The notes below the pieces were generated by a model. The model worked only from the letters and a program-made list of their open reading frames with translations, was not told the origin of the DNA and searched no databases. Both the position numbers and the translations under genes were made by a program. Shown here piece after piece: positions 1 through 12,700 of a DNA stretch of 64,000 nucleotides. The stretch covers positions 2,852,001 to 2,916,000 of the forward strand of contig OW203771.1 of the NCBI GenBank assembly GCA_934045905.1, written 5' to 3'. How positions within the stretch are numbered: the stretch's first letter is position 1; each line of letters begins with the position of its first letter. The stretch is from Leuctra nigra (Eukaryota; Arthropoda; Insecta; Plecoptera; Leuctridae).

Positions 1-105
1 GTGAACTTGCAATAGGGTTTCCTAGAAAAAACTGTAACAAAAGTGTAATTATTGAAGAGTTCATGAATATGGAAAAGAAAAAGTGAGGTTAGTTTGAAAA
101 CTTAC

Positions 106-175
106 TTTCCATATCACCGCAATATATCGAATCAAGAGCCTCTAATTCATTATCTTGTTCCTCTTGGTAATCCAT
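106..175 (-). CDS. RWDD1: RWDD1-like protein, first coding exon (gene runs off the left edge)
   Basis: Seen: an ATG at 175-173 (minus) opens 23 codons plus one base. They read MDYQEEQDNELEALDSIY, then CGDME, and stop at a GTAAG donor at 105-101. Known: RWD-domain proteins of the RWDD1 (DFRP2-binding, GIR2-related) family begin with an acidic stretch followed by NELEALESIY, the first helix of the RWD fold; the match in position and sequence is close. RWDD1/Gir2 partners bind DRG GTPases and polysomes in the cytosol. The remaining exons lie outside the window, so the identification rests on about 23 residues; another RWD protein (RWDD4 or GCN2-like) is possible but fits the extreme N-terminus less well. 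The gene is divergent from the Sec24 gene. Confidence 0.72.
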
Positions 176-465
176 TTTAAATTAATATTAATAACTACCA
201 AGATACGAACAGTTTATTAAACGTAAATCATATAATAAATCCACAAATGTCAAACTTCCATCACGTAAAACATCCAGCGCCTTCTAAAAACGTAAAATCG
301 CATGCGCAGCGCAGCCATTCCGAGTCTTGTTGGAAACAGCACGGCACGTACTCCGTAAACGCGCATGCGCTGTCAGACCTTACGTGGCAAAGCCAGCTGT
401 GTGCATGTAACGTCAGCCGGAATGAATAGAGGATTTTTACGAATTATTAACCATTTATTATAATA
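176..465. promoter_or_regulatory. Bidirectional promoter between RWDD1-like gene and Sec24; two NRF-1/EWG-like sites
   Basis: The RWDD1-like ATG (175, minus) and the likely 5' UTR donor of Sec24 (GTAAGT at 466-471, plus) are only ~290 bp apart. This interval contains two palindromic GC-rich 12-mers, TCGCATGCGCAG (298-309) and CGCGCATGCGCT (360-371). Each is one mismatch from the NRF-1 (insect Erect wing) consensus YGCGCAYGCGCR. No TATA box is obvious. Such sites are typical of housekeeping promoters; shared control of the two genes is inferred. Confidence 0.5.
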
Positions 466-708
466 GTAAGTATGAAATTTAAATATCTGTTAGATAAGCT
501 TTATGTTTTCACTATTTTAACAACATGTTTACCTTTGGGTGCAGCAAAACTATGAAAGGAATCAATTGTTTTCATACTTGCCGTCAAGTGTCATGTCATC
601 CTAGTTGAAATAAGGTCAAAGGACTTTAATCTATCTACGTTTTCGTTACTTTCTGAGTGGAGTTCAATAAAATCTGTGTTGTCTTTTCAGATTCTTGTAG
701 TCGACAAA

Positions 709-3700
709 ATGCAACCCCAATATATCCCCCAACAACCACCCCAATATGGAGGGCCACGTCCCCCTGGACCAGGTTATGACCTGCCAGGACCTGGCAACTT
801 TCCCCCGGACCCCAGATCGTCTCCCGCTGGAATTCCTGGCAACTATCAACAGTCCGGACCTCCGAGAGGTCCACCGCAAGGGTTCATGTCCAACGGCGCA
901 CCTGATCAACAAGCCAGCAACTTTCACGGGCCTCCTCAGCCGAATCATTTAACCAATCAAATGTCTGGGATGAATATTAGCGGCCCGCCACAGCAGCCTC
1001 CTTTGCCACAGGTAAGGTTTTAGTGATGGCTTAAGGTAGATGGATTACAATTATTCTGTAGGTAATTCATTTAGGTAGGGCAGTGGTTCCTTCAAATCTA
1101 GGACGAGATTTCTATACTATGTGACTGAACCCCGATGACATTTGATACCTACACCTTTATCTGTAACCACTAAATTACGGAATCTAAAATGTTCCATTTC
1201 CTATGTTTTGACAGATTTTAAGTTGTCAAAAGTTCACTCTGCTGCAGAATTCAACCAATTCATAACCGAACTTCCAACATTGAATTCGACGGCTTAAAAT
1301 CTATTTTGACTTTGACATACGGTCTACTACATAATTCCTAGAAGTGATAGCCTTTATCAGTGTTCGAAATTAGTGACTTAACATGACAAAAATTTAAATC
1401 AAAAGTAAAGAGAACGTAGGTCTTTCACTCCAACTTAAAATCAAAAGTAAAATGAGACATCGAACAATTAAAATGGATTGTCGTAATCTACGGTGCCTGT
1501 CGTTCTAATACGTTGTTTGTTCATCTTTGTTTCTCATATTTCAGGGTTTCCCGAGCAAGATGGCTTCTGGAGGTGACCTCGGAAGCAACTACCCAGCCAT
1601 TAACGGAGCCTCGCACACTAACGGGTCACCGCGACCCCCTTCAGGCCCTCCTCAAGGTCAACCCTTGCCTCAAGGGCCCAAGGGACCCCCTCAATTTGGT
1701 GCTCCACAGCCACAAAATAATAGACCGCCAGGACAGTTTGGTCCCCCTGGTCAAATGGGGTTCCCACAGGGGCAGATACCCCCTCAACAAGGACAAATGC
1801 CACCTCAACAAGGACAAATGCCACCTCAACAAGGACAAATGCCACCTCAACAAGGACAATTGCCTCCCAATCGAGGTCAAATACCCCTACAGGGGCAATT
1901 GCCGCCACAGCAAGGTCAAATGCCCCCACAGCAAGGTCATCTGCCCCCCCAACAGAGCCCACGTCCAGGTCAATTTCCCCAGCAAGGACCTCCTCAACCG
2001 ACACAGTTTCCGCAACAAGGTCAAATGCCCCCTCAACCAGGCCTCGGGCCCCAACCGGGCGGGGGTCGGCCCCCGGGCCCTCCGCAAGGTAGTTTCCCGC
2101 CCCCTCAACAGCAGCGTGGTTTCCCTGCCCCGAGTCAAACCGGTTTGCCTCCCTCCAGCCAACCTAGTTTTCCTCCTCAGCCACAAACTGGTTTCCCAGC
2201 TCAGCAGGGTTCAAGTAGCTTCCCTCCGAAACCAATGAGCCAGCCCGGTTTTCCTCCACAGCCGAATCAACCTGGTTTCCCTCCACAACCATCCAATCAA
2301 CCTGGTTTCCCTCCACAGCCAAATAATTCTGGTTTTCCTCCACAACCAACGAACCAACCTGGTTTTCCTCCGCAACCGACTAATTCTGGTTTTCCTCCAC
2401 AACCAACAAATCAACCTGGAAAGCAAACTGGTTTTCCACCAATGAATAACCAGCCCGGTTTCCCCCCGCAACCGAGCCAGCCCGGTTTCCCCCCTCAACC
2501 CAGCCAGCCGGGATTCCCCCCGCAACCGAGCCAGCCGGGTTTTCCCCCGCAATCGAACCAGCCCGGGTTTCCCCCACAACCGAACGCGGGTGGTTTCCCC
2601 CCCGCTCAGCCTGGCTTCCCGCCTCAGCCGGGCAACTTCCCCCCCAATCAGTACGGGGGTCCGCAGCCCCCTGGAGGGGCCCCCGGCTATCCGGCGCAGC
2701 AGCCAATGGGAGGGCAGTATCCCTCAACGCAGCCGCAGCAGGCGAGGAGGCTGGATCCAGACCAGATGCCCAGTCCGGTTAGTTCTTCATTCGCAGTTCT
2801 AATGTCCCATGAAATTTCACATAGGCTTTATTCCTTTTCAATTCAATTGGCCTTCTACTTACAAATTTGCATTCGGTGAAAAACCTATATATCTAGTAGG
2901 TACACAAGTCATTAATGTGATGCATTGTATTTGTATTGTTACGTTGTTTTACCATGTCTATGGTTGTACATTGTTTTTATTTAAATAATATACTAAATGG
3001 ACTTTGTTTGTAATTTGTCAATATTTGGGTAGGTGCAAATTCAATTGATGGTAATTTTGATAACCCTAAGTTTGTCTTTTAGGTAGGTATCTAATCATGA
3101 TAAATTTCAAATCATTCGTCAACCCTTTTGTCTCCAATCGTATCCATAAAAGTACCTAACAAGCGGCAAAATCGCTCACGATTGCAGCACCTTAATGGGA
3201 AGTTATAAGTAGTACCTATAGTGTGTCTAAATAATTGCCATAGTCCAAGAGAAAGATGGCCAAGTCCCCATGTATATTACCTATCTTGCAATCTAACATC
3301 TCTACCTATCTAGTTTGTTTGATGTGTGTTTTGTTGCGCGTAGATCCAAGTGATGCAAGACGACCAGCGTAACCGCGCCGGCGTGTTCGTGACCAACCAG
3401 AAGGGCCTGGTGCCGCCGATCGCGACCACCGACTTCACCACGCACGACCAGGGCCACTGCAGTCCGCGCTACATGCGCAGCACCATGTACAACGTGCCCG
3501 CAACGCAAGGTAATGTCAAGCTCATTGCCGCCAGAACTTAGAAGGCTTAGTCCGATAGCAGGATTAGCACAAGATTTCATACCTGGAAAACAGTTAATTT
3601 GTTACAGAATGTCTGTCCAAATAGTTCATGTATGTAATGTACACTTGGACCAACTAAAAGCAGTACCTACCTGTTTAAACAAAACGGATTGGCTGGTGGT

Positions 3701-6700
3701 CAGTTTCCTTGACAATCAATCCTTGTTATTATCAATGAAATCAGAAATTACCTACTATAGTAAGATGATGAGTTCGTAGCACAGATTTCATCAGATGATG
3801 CCATCCAATCTTTTTCAACCAATCTCTTTCTTTCCAATACCGTGTTATCTTTTGTTGGGTGTACCATGCTATAATTTAGATTTTGTTAGTACCTAACCGT
3901 TTGGCTCCTTCTGCATCGACTTGTTCTAAACGTCCGTAAGAAATGTTGTCAATGACTTGTTTCTGTTCCAGACATGATGAAGCAGGCCGGGGTTCCGTTC
4001 GCGCTGGTGATCAGCCCCCTGGCCACCCCCTACGAGGGGGAGTATCCGCCCCCCGTGGTGGACATGGGCGAGGTGGGACCGGTGCGGTGCATCCGGTGCA
4101 AGGCCTACATGTGTCCTTACATGCAGTTCGTCGACGGGGGACGCCGGTTCCACTGTCTCTTCTGCAAGGCGACCAGCGACGGTAGGCTTACAGTGACAAG
4201 TCTTTTGAAGATCTTAGGGCTGCCGGTGCCACAGTAGAAGTGCAATTGAATTTAAAGAAATGGTCTCATTTCTAAAAGTTTAATTAGATACCTTACCTAA
4301 TACCTCATATTTCATGATTTATAAATTTATAATACTAGTACGTACCTACCTACCTATTTTTTTATACTTTTTGGACATTTTGAAGTGTTTAAACTTGTGA
4401 AATGTCAAGTAATTATTAATTAATTAGTTTTATTCTATGCCCCCTATCTTGTAGTTAAAGAAATAACAAGTGACTTCTGTAACAGTCCTTTCTTTTTACT
4501 GTGACTGTTCAATCCTACTTAAAAGGAAGCTGCGTACAAATATATTTTGGGCAAATTTGATAAATTTGATTAAAATGACAAGCTAGCGATACTCAATGAA
4601 TTCGTACACATTTATTTTTTTAGCTTTCTTTTATTGATTGACAGTCCTAGGTACTTAAAACTTCGTGCATGAATCTGGATTTTATTGCGTTGATCAAAGT
4701 CCTGTAGACTGTCATCATTTGAATTTAGTGTACAAGCTTGGCCAGGTCGATCTCCCAGGGAAGTCAAAGTGTGAGATTGACGGTTGCTCGGAATGTTTCA
4801 GTCCCCGGAGAGTACTTCCAGCACCTGGACCACACCGGACAGCGGGTGGACCGATACGAGAGGCCGGAGCTCACGCTGGGTTGCTACGAGTTCGTGGCAA
4901 CTAAAGACTACTGCAGAGTGAGTATCCAGCCTCCTACGTAGATCCTCTCGTACACTTTCATTGGAGCATGGACAGCTATGTTTTCTGCTTGATTTTAAAA
5001 GCTTATAACAATTTTAGATTAATATTGGGGTCTTACTGTCATGATAAAATAAAATAATAGTCCTTCCATTGAGGAAAAGTTTTTTGTCCTTCAACAAAAA
5101 CGTTCTTTAAAGTGTTATTTTTTAATGTCTTACAAATAAAAATAGCAAGCGCTTTCGCACATTTTCACACTCACTCACTAAACTTAATAATGGCACACAA
5201 TGGAGTACATTATGACCCGGGGTAGGGAATTATTTAATTTGTACACTGACCGACGCTTTATTTTAAATGTTATTACTTATTAGTTAATGTGAAGGCGTAC
5301 TAAAAAAAGTAAAAACTGATTGAAGAACGGCAGTTACCTCTTTACCTTCGACCAATGAACACGATAATATTGGTTAGACCACAGTCCGCGTGCCGGCAAG
5401 GCACTGTCATGTCAATCGTAACCAGTTCAGTAAAAGATATAACTTCATCGCGAAATAACAGAAATTGATATCTTTGAGTGTCAACAATCAAATACAATCC
5501 GCTTATTTCATTGCGGCACACATTCATTCAAATTCGTGCGAAAACTAGATGTCTATCCACCTAAAGCAGCATTTGACGGATTGCAATGTTTTGATCACAG
5601 CCTTCTAAACAAGGCTTCTTTTCGCATCGTTCTAGAGTGTCTACTACTTCCTAAGATGTTAATTTTTTACGCTAGTTGGCGTATTGCAACTTTTAGTGTC
5701 AAATAACGAGTGTGATTCCCCCCGCAGAACAACTTGTTCCCGAAGGCGCCGGCCTACATCTTCCTGATCGACGTGAGCTACAACAACGTCAAGTCGGGCC
5801 TGGTCGACCTGCTCTGTGCACGCATGAAGGAGGTGTTGCGCAACCTGCCGCGCGACGTCAATGCGGAGCGCTCGAACATGCGCGTCGGCTTCGTCACGTA
5901 CAACAGCACCGTGCACTTCTACAACGTCAAGGTCGGTCGAGTCACTGACCTGTTCATGGTTTGCATGTGCTTCTTTTGCTTTTCATTCGGTATACAAAGA
6001 TGGCCACTCAACAATTCAATTTAAAACAAAGTTTCAAACAAAGCCAATAAAATATGATTTTTTACTCTGTTGAGTGGCCATAAAGAAGGCCAAAAAAAAT
6101 TTAAAGAAGGAAGAAAGCTAAGAAGGACTAAGAAGGACTAAGAAGAAAGAAAGCTCAACCATTGAGGCTTACCATACATTTAATTACTTGTGCACTTTTA
6201 CAAGTTTAATAATATGAAATAATGTAATTTATTGAGCTCATAAAATAGATACACAATTTGTATTCAACAATCGAGTTGGTTGATCTTTCATTAATCATCC
6301 ATCTCTTCACTGCTTCACCTCTTCACCGTTTACCTAAGTTAAATGTAGTAAATAAACACCCTAATAAACAGAGATTTTTTTAGAGAGAAAGTAGGTAAAT
6401 ATTTTTTTTTCATGTTCAAGTAGGTATCTTTATTTTATTTGACAACATACCTAGATCCATCATTAATTAATTTACATCTAGAATAATCTTCCATTAAACT
6501 CTAAATTTCCAGTAAAATAACTCTATTTTGTTGTTAACAATAAGTGAACTTTCTATTGAAACTGTCAAGATGTAATGTCACAAAGTCACGGAGCGAGTGA
6601 AATAAACGTCCCGATGTCTGTCTGTCACAGGGCAGCCTGGCCCAGCCGCAGATGCTGGTGGTGGGCGACGTGGCGGACATGTTCATGCCGCTGCTCGACG

Positions 6701-9700
6701 GCTTCCTCGTTCAGCCGGACGAGGCGGAGCAGACCATCGACAGCCTCATGGAGCAGATCCCGGCCATGTTCAAGGACACCAGAGACACGGAGACACTGCT
6801 GGCGCCAGCCATACAGGCCGGCCTCGAGGCTCTCAAGGTCGGTGCAGCGTAGTTCAGAGAACTACGCAAAATACAACTGCTACATCCTACTACCTTCTAA
6901 AAGATCAAATATTGTAAAGTGTTCTTCACGATTTTCAAAAAGCAAATTATTCTGTTGTTCACTTGTAAACCACTGTCAGCCGTAGTCTTTTAGCTCAATT
7001 TTAAATATGATTCTAATTACAATAATTAAATGATTTTTATAATGTTAATAAATTGTTTTTAAGGTGATACAAGCGCTCGGCCGTTTTAGAATATTTGAGA
7101 GAGAAAAATTGTTTCATAAGTGGGTGAAACTTTGACAGGATGTTCACATGACCAGTCTGAATGTTTATTAGTAGCACTTTTTCACTTTTGCTTTCATTGT
7201 GTCTGTTTGTTATGAAGTGGAGTAAGACTGTTGAATGTTCGTGCGCAGGCTGCGGAATGCGTGGGTAAGCTGCTGGTCTTCCACTCGTCGCTTCCGATCG
7301 CCGAGGCCCCCGGCAAGCTGAAGAACAGAGACGACCGCAAGCTGCTTGGCACAGACAAGGAGAAGACAGTCCTCGGTGAGCCAAGTTGATACACTCACAC
7401 CACACTCAGTCTTTACAGACACTTGGAGAGATAGTGCATCGTAGGTTTCTGCGGGATTGGGGGAGGGTTGTCAAGAGACTACTCGAACTTTGTATGGGCT
7501 TGTGAAAATTCTTTGGGCGACCTACTTCTGATATTGTTTGTGATGCAAAACTTTTCCAGTCTTGAGGATGATTCCAATTATTTAATTGAAACTTGCCTCT
7601 CAATAAAAATGAGAATACAATTTCCCAATCTGTCAATATGATTATAATAATGTTTATCCAATACAATGTCCCAACAAATTAAAACAGTTTTCCACTCAGA
7701 ATATCAGTTCAAATTATTTTTTTATTTTTTTTTCAAATAAAGTGGTTGTTATTATTTACATCACTGGATTTCGGTGCCAATTTCGCATTCGCGTTTTCGC
7801 ATTCTTGTACATTTGTTATCACTCAGCAAAACTATATGCACAAATGAAGAAAAAGACTATTTTTAAAATGTTTGCAATTTGTTGCCTCACGGAAGTAAGT
7901 TTGACTGCTCGTAACCCGCCATGTCTGTCGCGCAGTGCCGCAGAACAAGGTGTACAACGAGCTGGCGCAGGATTGCGTGACTGCCGGCTGCGCGGTGGAC
8001 CTGTTTGTCTTCAACAACTCCTACATCGACGTGGCCACCATCGGCCAAGTGGCCAGGCTCACCGGCGGAGAGATCTACAAGTACACCTACTTCCAGGTAC
8101 GTCGCCTCCGTGTTACGTCCCGATTATGTGGACAGTTATGCTAGCAGCGTCTATTTTTAAGATTATTTGCTCAAAAAAAAATAATAATTTCATGGACATA
8201 AAGAAAACATTGATGTGGAATGATTTTAGGCTGAATTATTGATTATTTCATCGATTACGATTTTAATTTTTATAACGTTGATAAATTGTTTTTTAAACCA
8301 TTGCTAGATGACAATCTAATAAATGTATGACTTTATGTTCAAGGTCGATCATTTTTACAGTGGATAGAAATAATTGTTAAAACAGTGTAGCTACTACCTA
8401 AACGACCCTAATGAGCCCACTACCCGGGCAAATGACCTATCCGATGATCTGACGCAGGCCGACCTGGACGGGGAGCGACTGATCTCGGACCTGAAGCACG
8501 ACGTGGGTCGCGCGGTCGCGTTCGACGCCATCATGCGGGTGCGGACCTCGACCGGGGTGCGACCCACGGACTTCCACGGACACTTCTTCATGCAGAACAC
8601 GACGGACATGGAGATGGCGACCGTCGACTGCGACAAGGTCAGTTCACGTTCACGTCTCACGACTAGCAGTAGAGCGGAGGAGGTAAACACGAATTAATTG
8701 AATTAGTGACATTCTTCTGAAAATATGCCGATTTAATGAATAGATTTTTAAATTTGAAGTTTTGGAAGACCATCAGCGCAATACTTTAAATTACTGCATT
8801 CTCGTGAGTAAACATGTTACATGAGTACCTTAAAGAAAACAGTACCCTCCTAGGTCGATAAAGCATCCACGAACGTGTATCTATCAAGATGTGCATAAAC
8901 TACGGAATGGCTGAACTACTGAACAGAACAAAAGCATTTTGTTTATTTGTTTATTCATTTATTTGTAAATTTTCATTGACTTCTCTCAAGTCAAATTAAG
9001 ACGGCTGAGTAGTGTGCAAACCTTGAAGAGTTTTTTAATTCCAATGTAAATTGTTAATAAAATAAGGCTTTGTACGGGTCTTCAGAACTATTCAATGAAA
9101 AGTTACTTCATAGTTTGGAATGTTTTTTTTTTATTTTGTCCTACAGATGTTAAGTGCCTGGAAATTTTAAAAATTGTGGCACTAAACGTCTGTAGGACAA
9201 AATAAAACTAATAACATTCCTAATTCTTTTCATTGAACGTATGAGCCATATTTCATAAACGATTACATTGGTCAAAGATATTGATACAAATCAAGGTCAC
9301 GCTCACTACCCAGCCGTCTTATAATCATCGCCATCTGTACTTGTCCGCCAATGAACTGCGTGTGTTACAGGCCGTGGTGCTGGAGATCAAGCACGACGAC
9401 GCGCTGACGGAAGAGGAAGGCGTCTACATCCAGGTGGCGCTGCTCTACACCTCGTGCGGCGGCCAGCGACGGCTCAGGGTCGTCAACCTGGGACTCAAGA
9501 CGTGCACGCAGATGGCCGACCTCTACCGCAGCTGCGACCTCGACACCATCGTCAACTTCTTCGCCAAGCAATGTGAGTCCCAGTCGAAAGGGTTTCTAAT
9601 GGGAATGAAATGAAATGATTTCTCGCACACTTGCCTACAAGGTTTTGAAACATTCATTGTCCGCTTGTTTATGTATCGTCTTCAATAATACTGATAAATA

Positions 9701-12700
9701 TTCTGAGATATTCACAGTTTAAGTTCAACTATTATCCTATGTTTTTCACCATAAGATAAATTATGTTCCCATGGTGAACACTTGACCAAAAACCACATGA
9801 AGTAGTTTCATTCTGAACTGTATTTTTCCAATATTTCTGGAAAAAAAATATTTTCAAATGTTATTTTTTTAAACTTCAAATATGTAGGTATTTTCAACAA
9901 AATAAGCATGTGAGGTGGATCAAAATTCTGACCTGGAAGAGAGGTACCTACATCCAGTATGTCCACTTACTGACAAACATTTAATGGGGAGAAGGCTGAT
10001 TTAATGAAAATTAGTAAGCTAAATAACATTTTAATTGAGTTTGCTACACTGAAAACAGTATTCGAGAAAATAAGGAACACAACTGACCTCTCGTGGATTT
10101 TGTGGTACTAGGTAAATGGCGGCTATCAAGGGCGCATTTGCATAAATATAAATACATATAGTTGATATAGTTGTTTGTTATGGCCAAAAAAGTATATTTA
10201 TAGCTAAATATTAATTTCAGTTGTTTTTTGTTTTTTCACTGCTTTATGGAAACACGAAATGTAAAAACAAACAAATTAATATGTGGACCTGATAGTAGCC
10301 ATCTTGCCAGAAGTGGCTCCATCACGTATCACTTATTTGTGGGAATAGTACTGAGTAGCAGTAGTAGTACGGTACCCAACCCAACTGGTGAAAAATTTAC
10401 ATGCCTTTTAAGGTTCTTCTTCCATACTCTTCATCCATTCTTCATCCAAGTTGTCATTGGTGTACGACAACGCCATATTGCCCGTTACTGTTCTTGGAAA
10501 TATTTACGTAAATTTCCCGAACGTTACTTCTCCGTAACCGTTCCGCCCCTGAAGTCCTGTGAGAGACGTCAATTGCCTGCGCAGCGGTGACGCGGCTGCT
10601 GTTGGAGAGCCCGAAGCCTGTGAAGGACTCGCTGGTGTCGCGCTGCGCCCAGATCCTGGCGTCCTACCGCAAGAACTGCGCCAGCCCCTCGAGCGCCGGC
10701 CAGCTCATCTTGCCCGAGTGCATGAAGCTGCTGCCGCTCTACGTCAACTGCCTGCTCAAGAGCGACGCCATCGCCGGAGGTATATAGACTTTCAAAATAA
10801 AATACCCTATATGATACACTAAAGTGTGAAAATTAGGGGTGTTCAACGATTATTTTATTTAAATCGATTATTAATTCGATTTTCCTAATTTAAATCGATT
10901 AATAATCGAATTAAATCGTATTGATATCATCATGTTCAGAGTGGTCATCATATTATCATCTTTTACGGCAAAATTAACCTCAACAATGAAATGTGTCCGG
11001 GAAGTCAGTCATTTTTACTTCAAAGAAGCTGTAATGTGCCGTAATTCATTTAATCATCACTGATAATGGTAATGCGAATTTGAAACACACACTGAAACTT
11101 GGGAAAATACACACAAACATAAATTTATCACTAAAATATTACGCACACAAAGAAAAATGTTGACAGAATGAGGGCAGCCATTTTAGATGTTGTTAAGTGG
11201 AACTATTTTCAAGGCAGCAAATTCAAATTGATGTAATTCGATTATCTGTTCTAACATCGATTAATCGTTTTGAATGTCATAATCGATTAATCGATTCGAT
11301 TAAATCGTAATCGTGAACATCCCTAGTAAAAATACAAGACAAGGCTCTTCAAATATATATTTTTTTTAAATCAAGCCTGAAAAGTAGAGATATCATAAAT
11401 GGGCAAAGTCAACACTTGATTTTATAAATCAAAAAATATGTGGTGCAACTTTTAAATTCCCAATTTTGCTGGAATCTGATTCCATGCAATCCATATGGCC
11501 GTGAACCGAATTCTAGCATAATCGGGATTTGAAAGTTCTAGAACCCCAGGACGGATCATCATGTCACCATGTCTCATTGCACAACCCTATTATACTCGAC
11601 TTAACGAGTTGCTTTTCAGCTCGAATGGCGAGAATCTAGGTTATTATGGGATTAACAGTGGAGTCAGGATGATAGGACGTGATATTTAAGATTCTAATTG
11701 AGTCTTAAGTCTTAATGACTTAATATAACATTTGGTTACTCTCCTCAGAGTATCTTTTCTCGGTTTCCCTCGGTTAAGAAGCAAAGGATGGGAAGGTTCC
11801 CTACTAATTGACCACAAACGCCGTCTTTCCATCGTCCATTCTTACCTATTCTTCTTCATCAACATAATCAGTCATCCGTCGCCATAAGAGTGGTTGCAGA
11901 ACAGTGCGACATTTATTTTTTAACAGTTCACAAACTTAAGTTTGTTAAGTCCAAATATATTGGTTTATTTATTTGATTACATCCAAACTTTAACAGAAGA
12001 GTGTGACATTAATTAATCACCACTGAACTAATCCGTCCCTCCAGGCTCCGAGATGACGCTGGACGACCGGTCCTTCGTGATGGCCGCCGTGTCCACGATG
12101 GACGTCCCCTCCTCCGTCGCCTTCTTCTACCCCCGGCTGTTGCCGCTGATCGAGGAGGAGGGGGCCGAGATGCCCCACCAGGTGCGCTGCTCGTCGGACA
12201 AGCTGCGCGACGACGGAGCCTACATCCTGGGTAAGTGTCATGTGATGTGTAGCAAACCATTGGCGGATCATTTTTACAGATGCAATTTTATCTGGAAATT
12301 GGAATTTAATAGGGAAGTATCGTGAAGATTAGAATTCAGAATAATATTTATTTTATGAAAGTTGAGATGTTGCTGAACACAGATGTGGTATTATTTTTGT
12401 TGTTGGACGAATAGTTCTCATGTAATTAATTTACAAAGTTTGATAGATCTCCTCTCATTTAAAAACAGGAAAATTGGCAATGACATCACAGTTTGCTATA
12501 TTGCCATGGCAACAAGGGAATCCCCATGTCAACACAATGTTAATGACTTGGAAATGACATCACAGTTCTGATTCTTGTTATAGGCCGTTTTTCCCGCCAA
12601 AAATCATATGATATTTGAACTCGATTTTTATGAATGAAAATTTAAGATTTCACAGGTAATAAGTGTATTTGTCATTATTATTTGTGTTTATTTATAGAAA

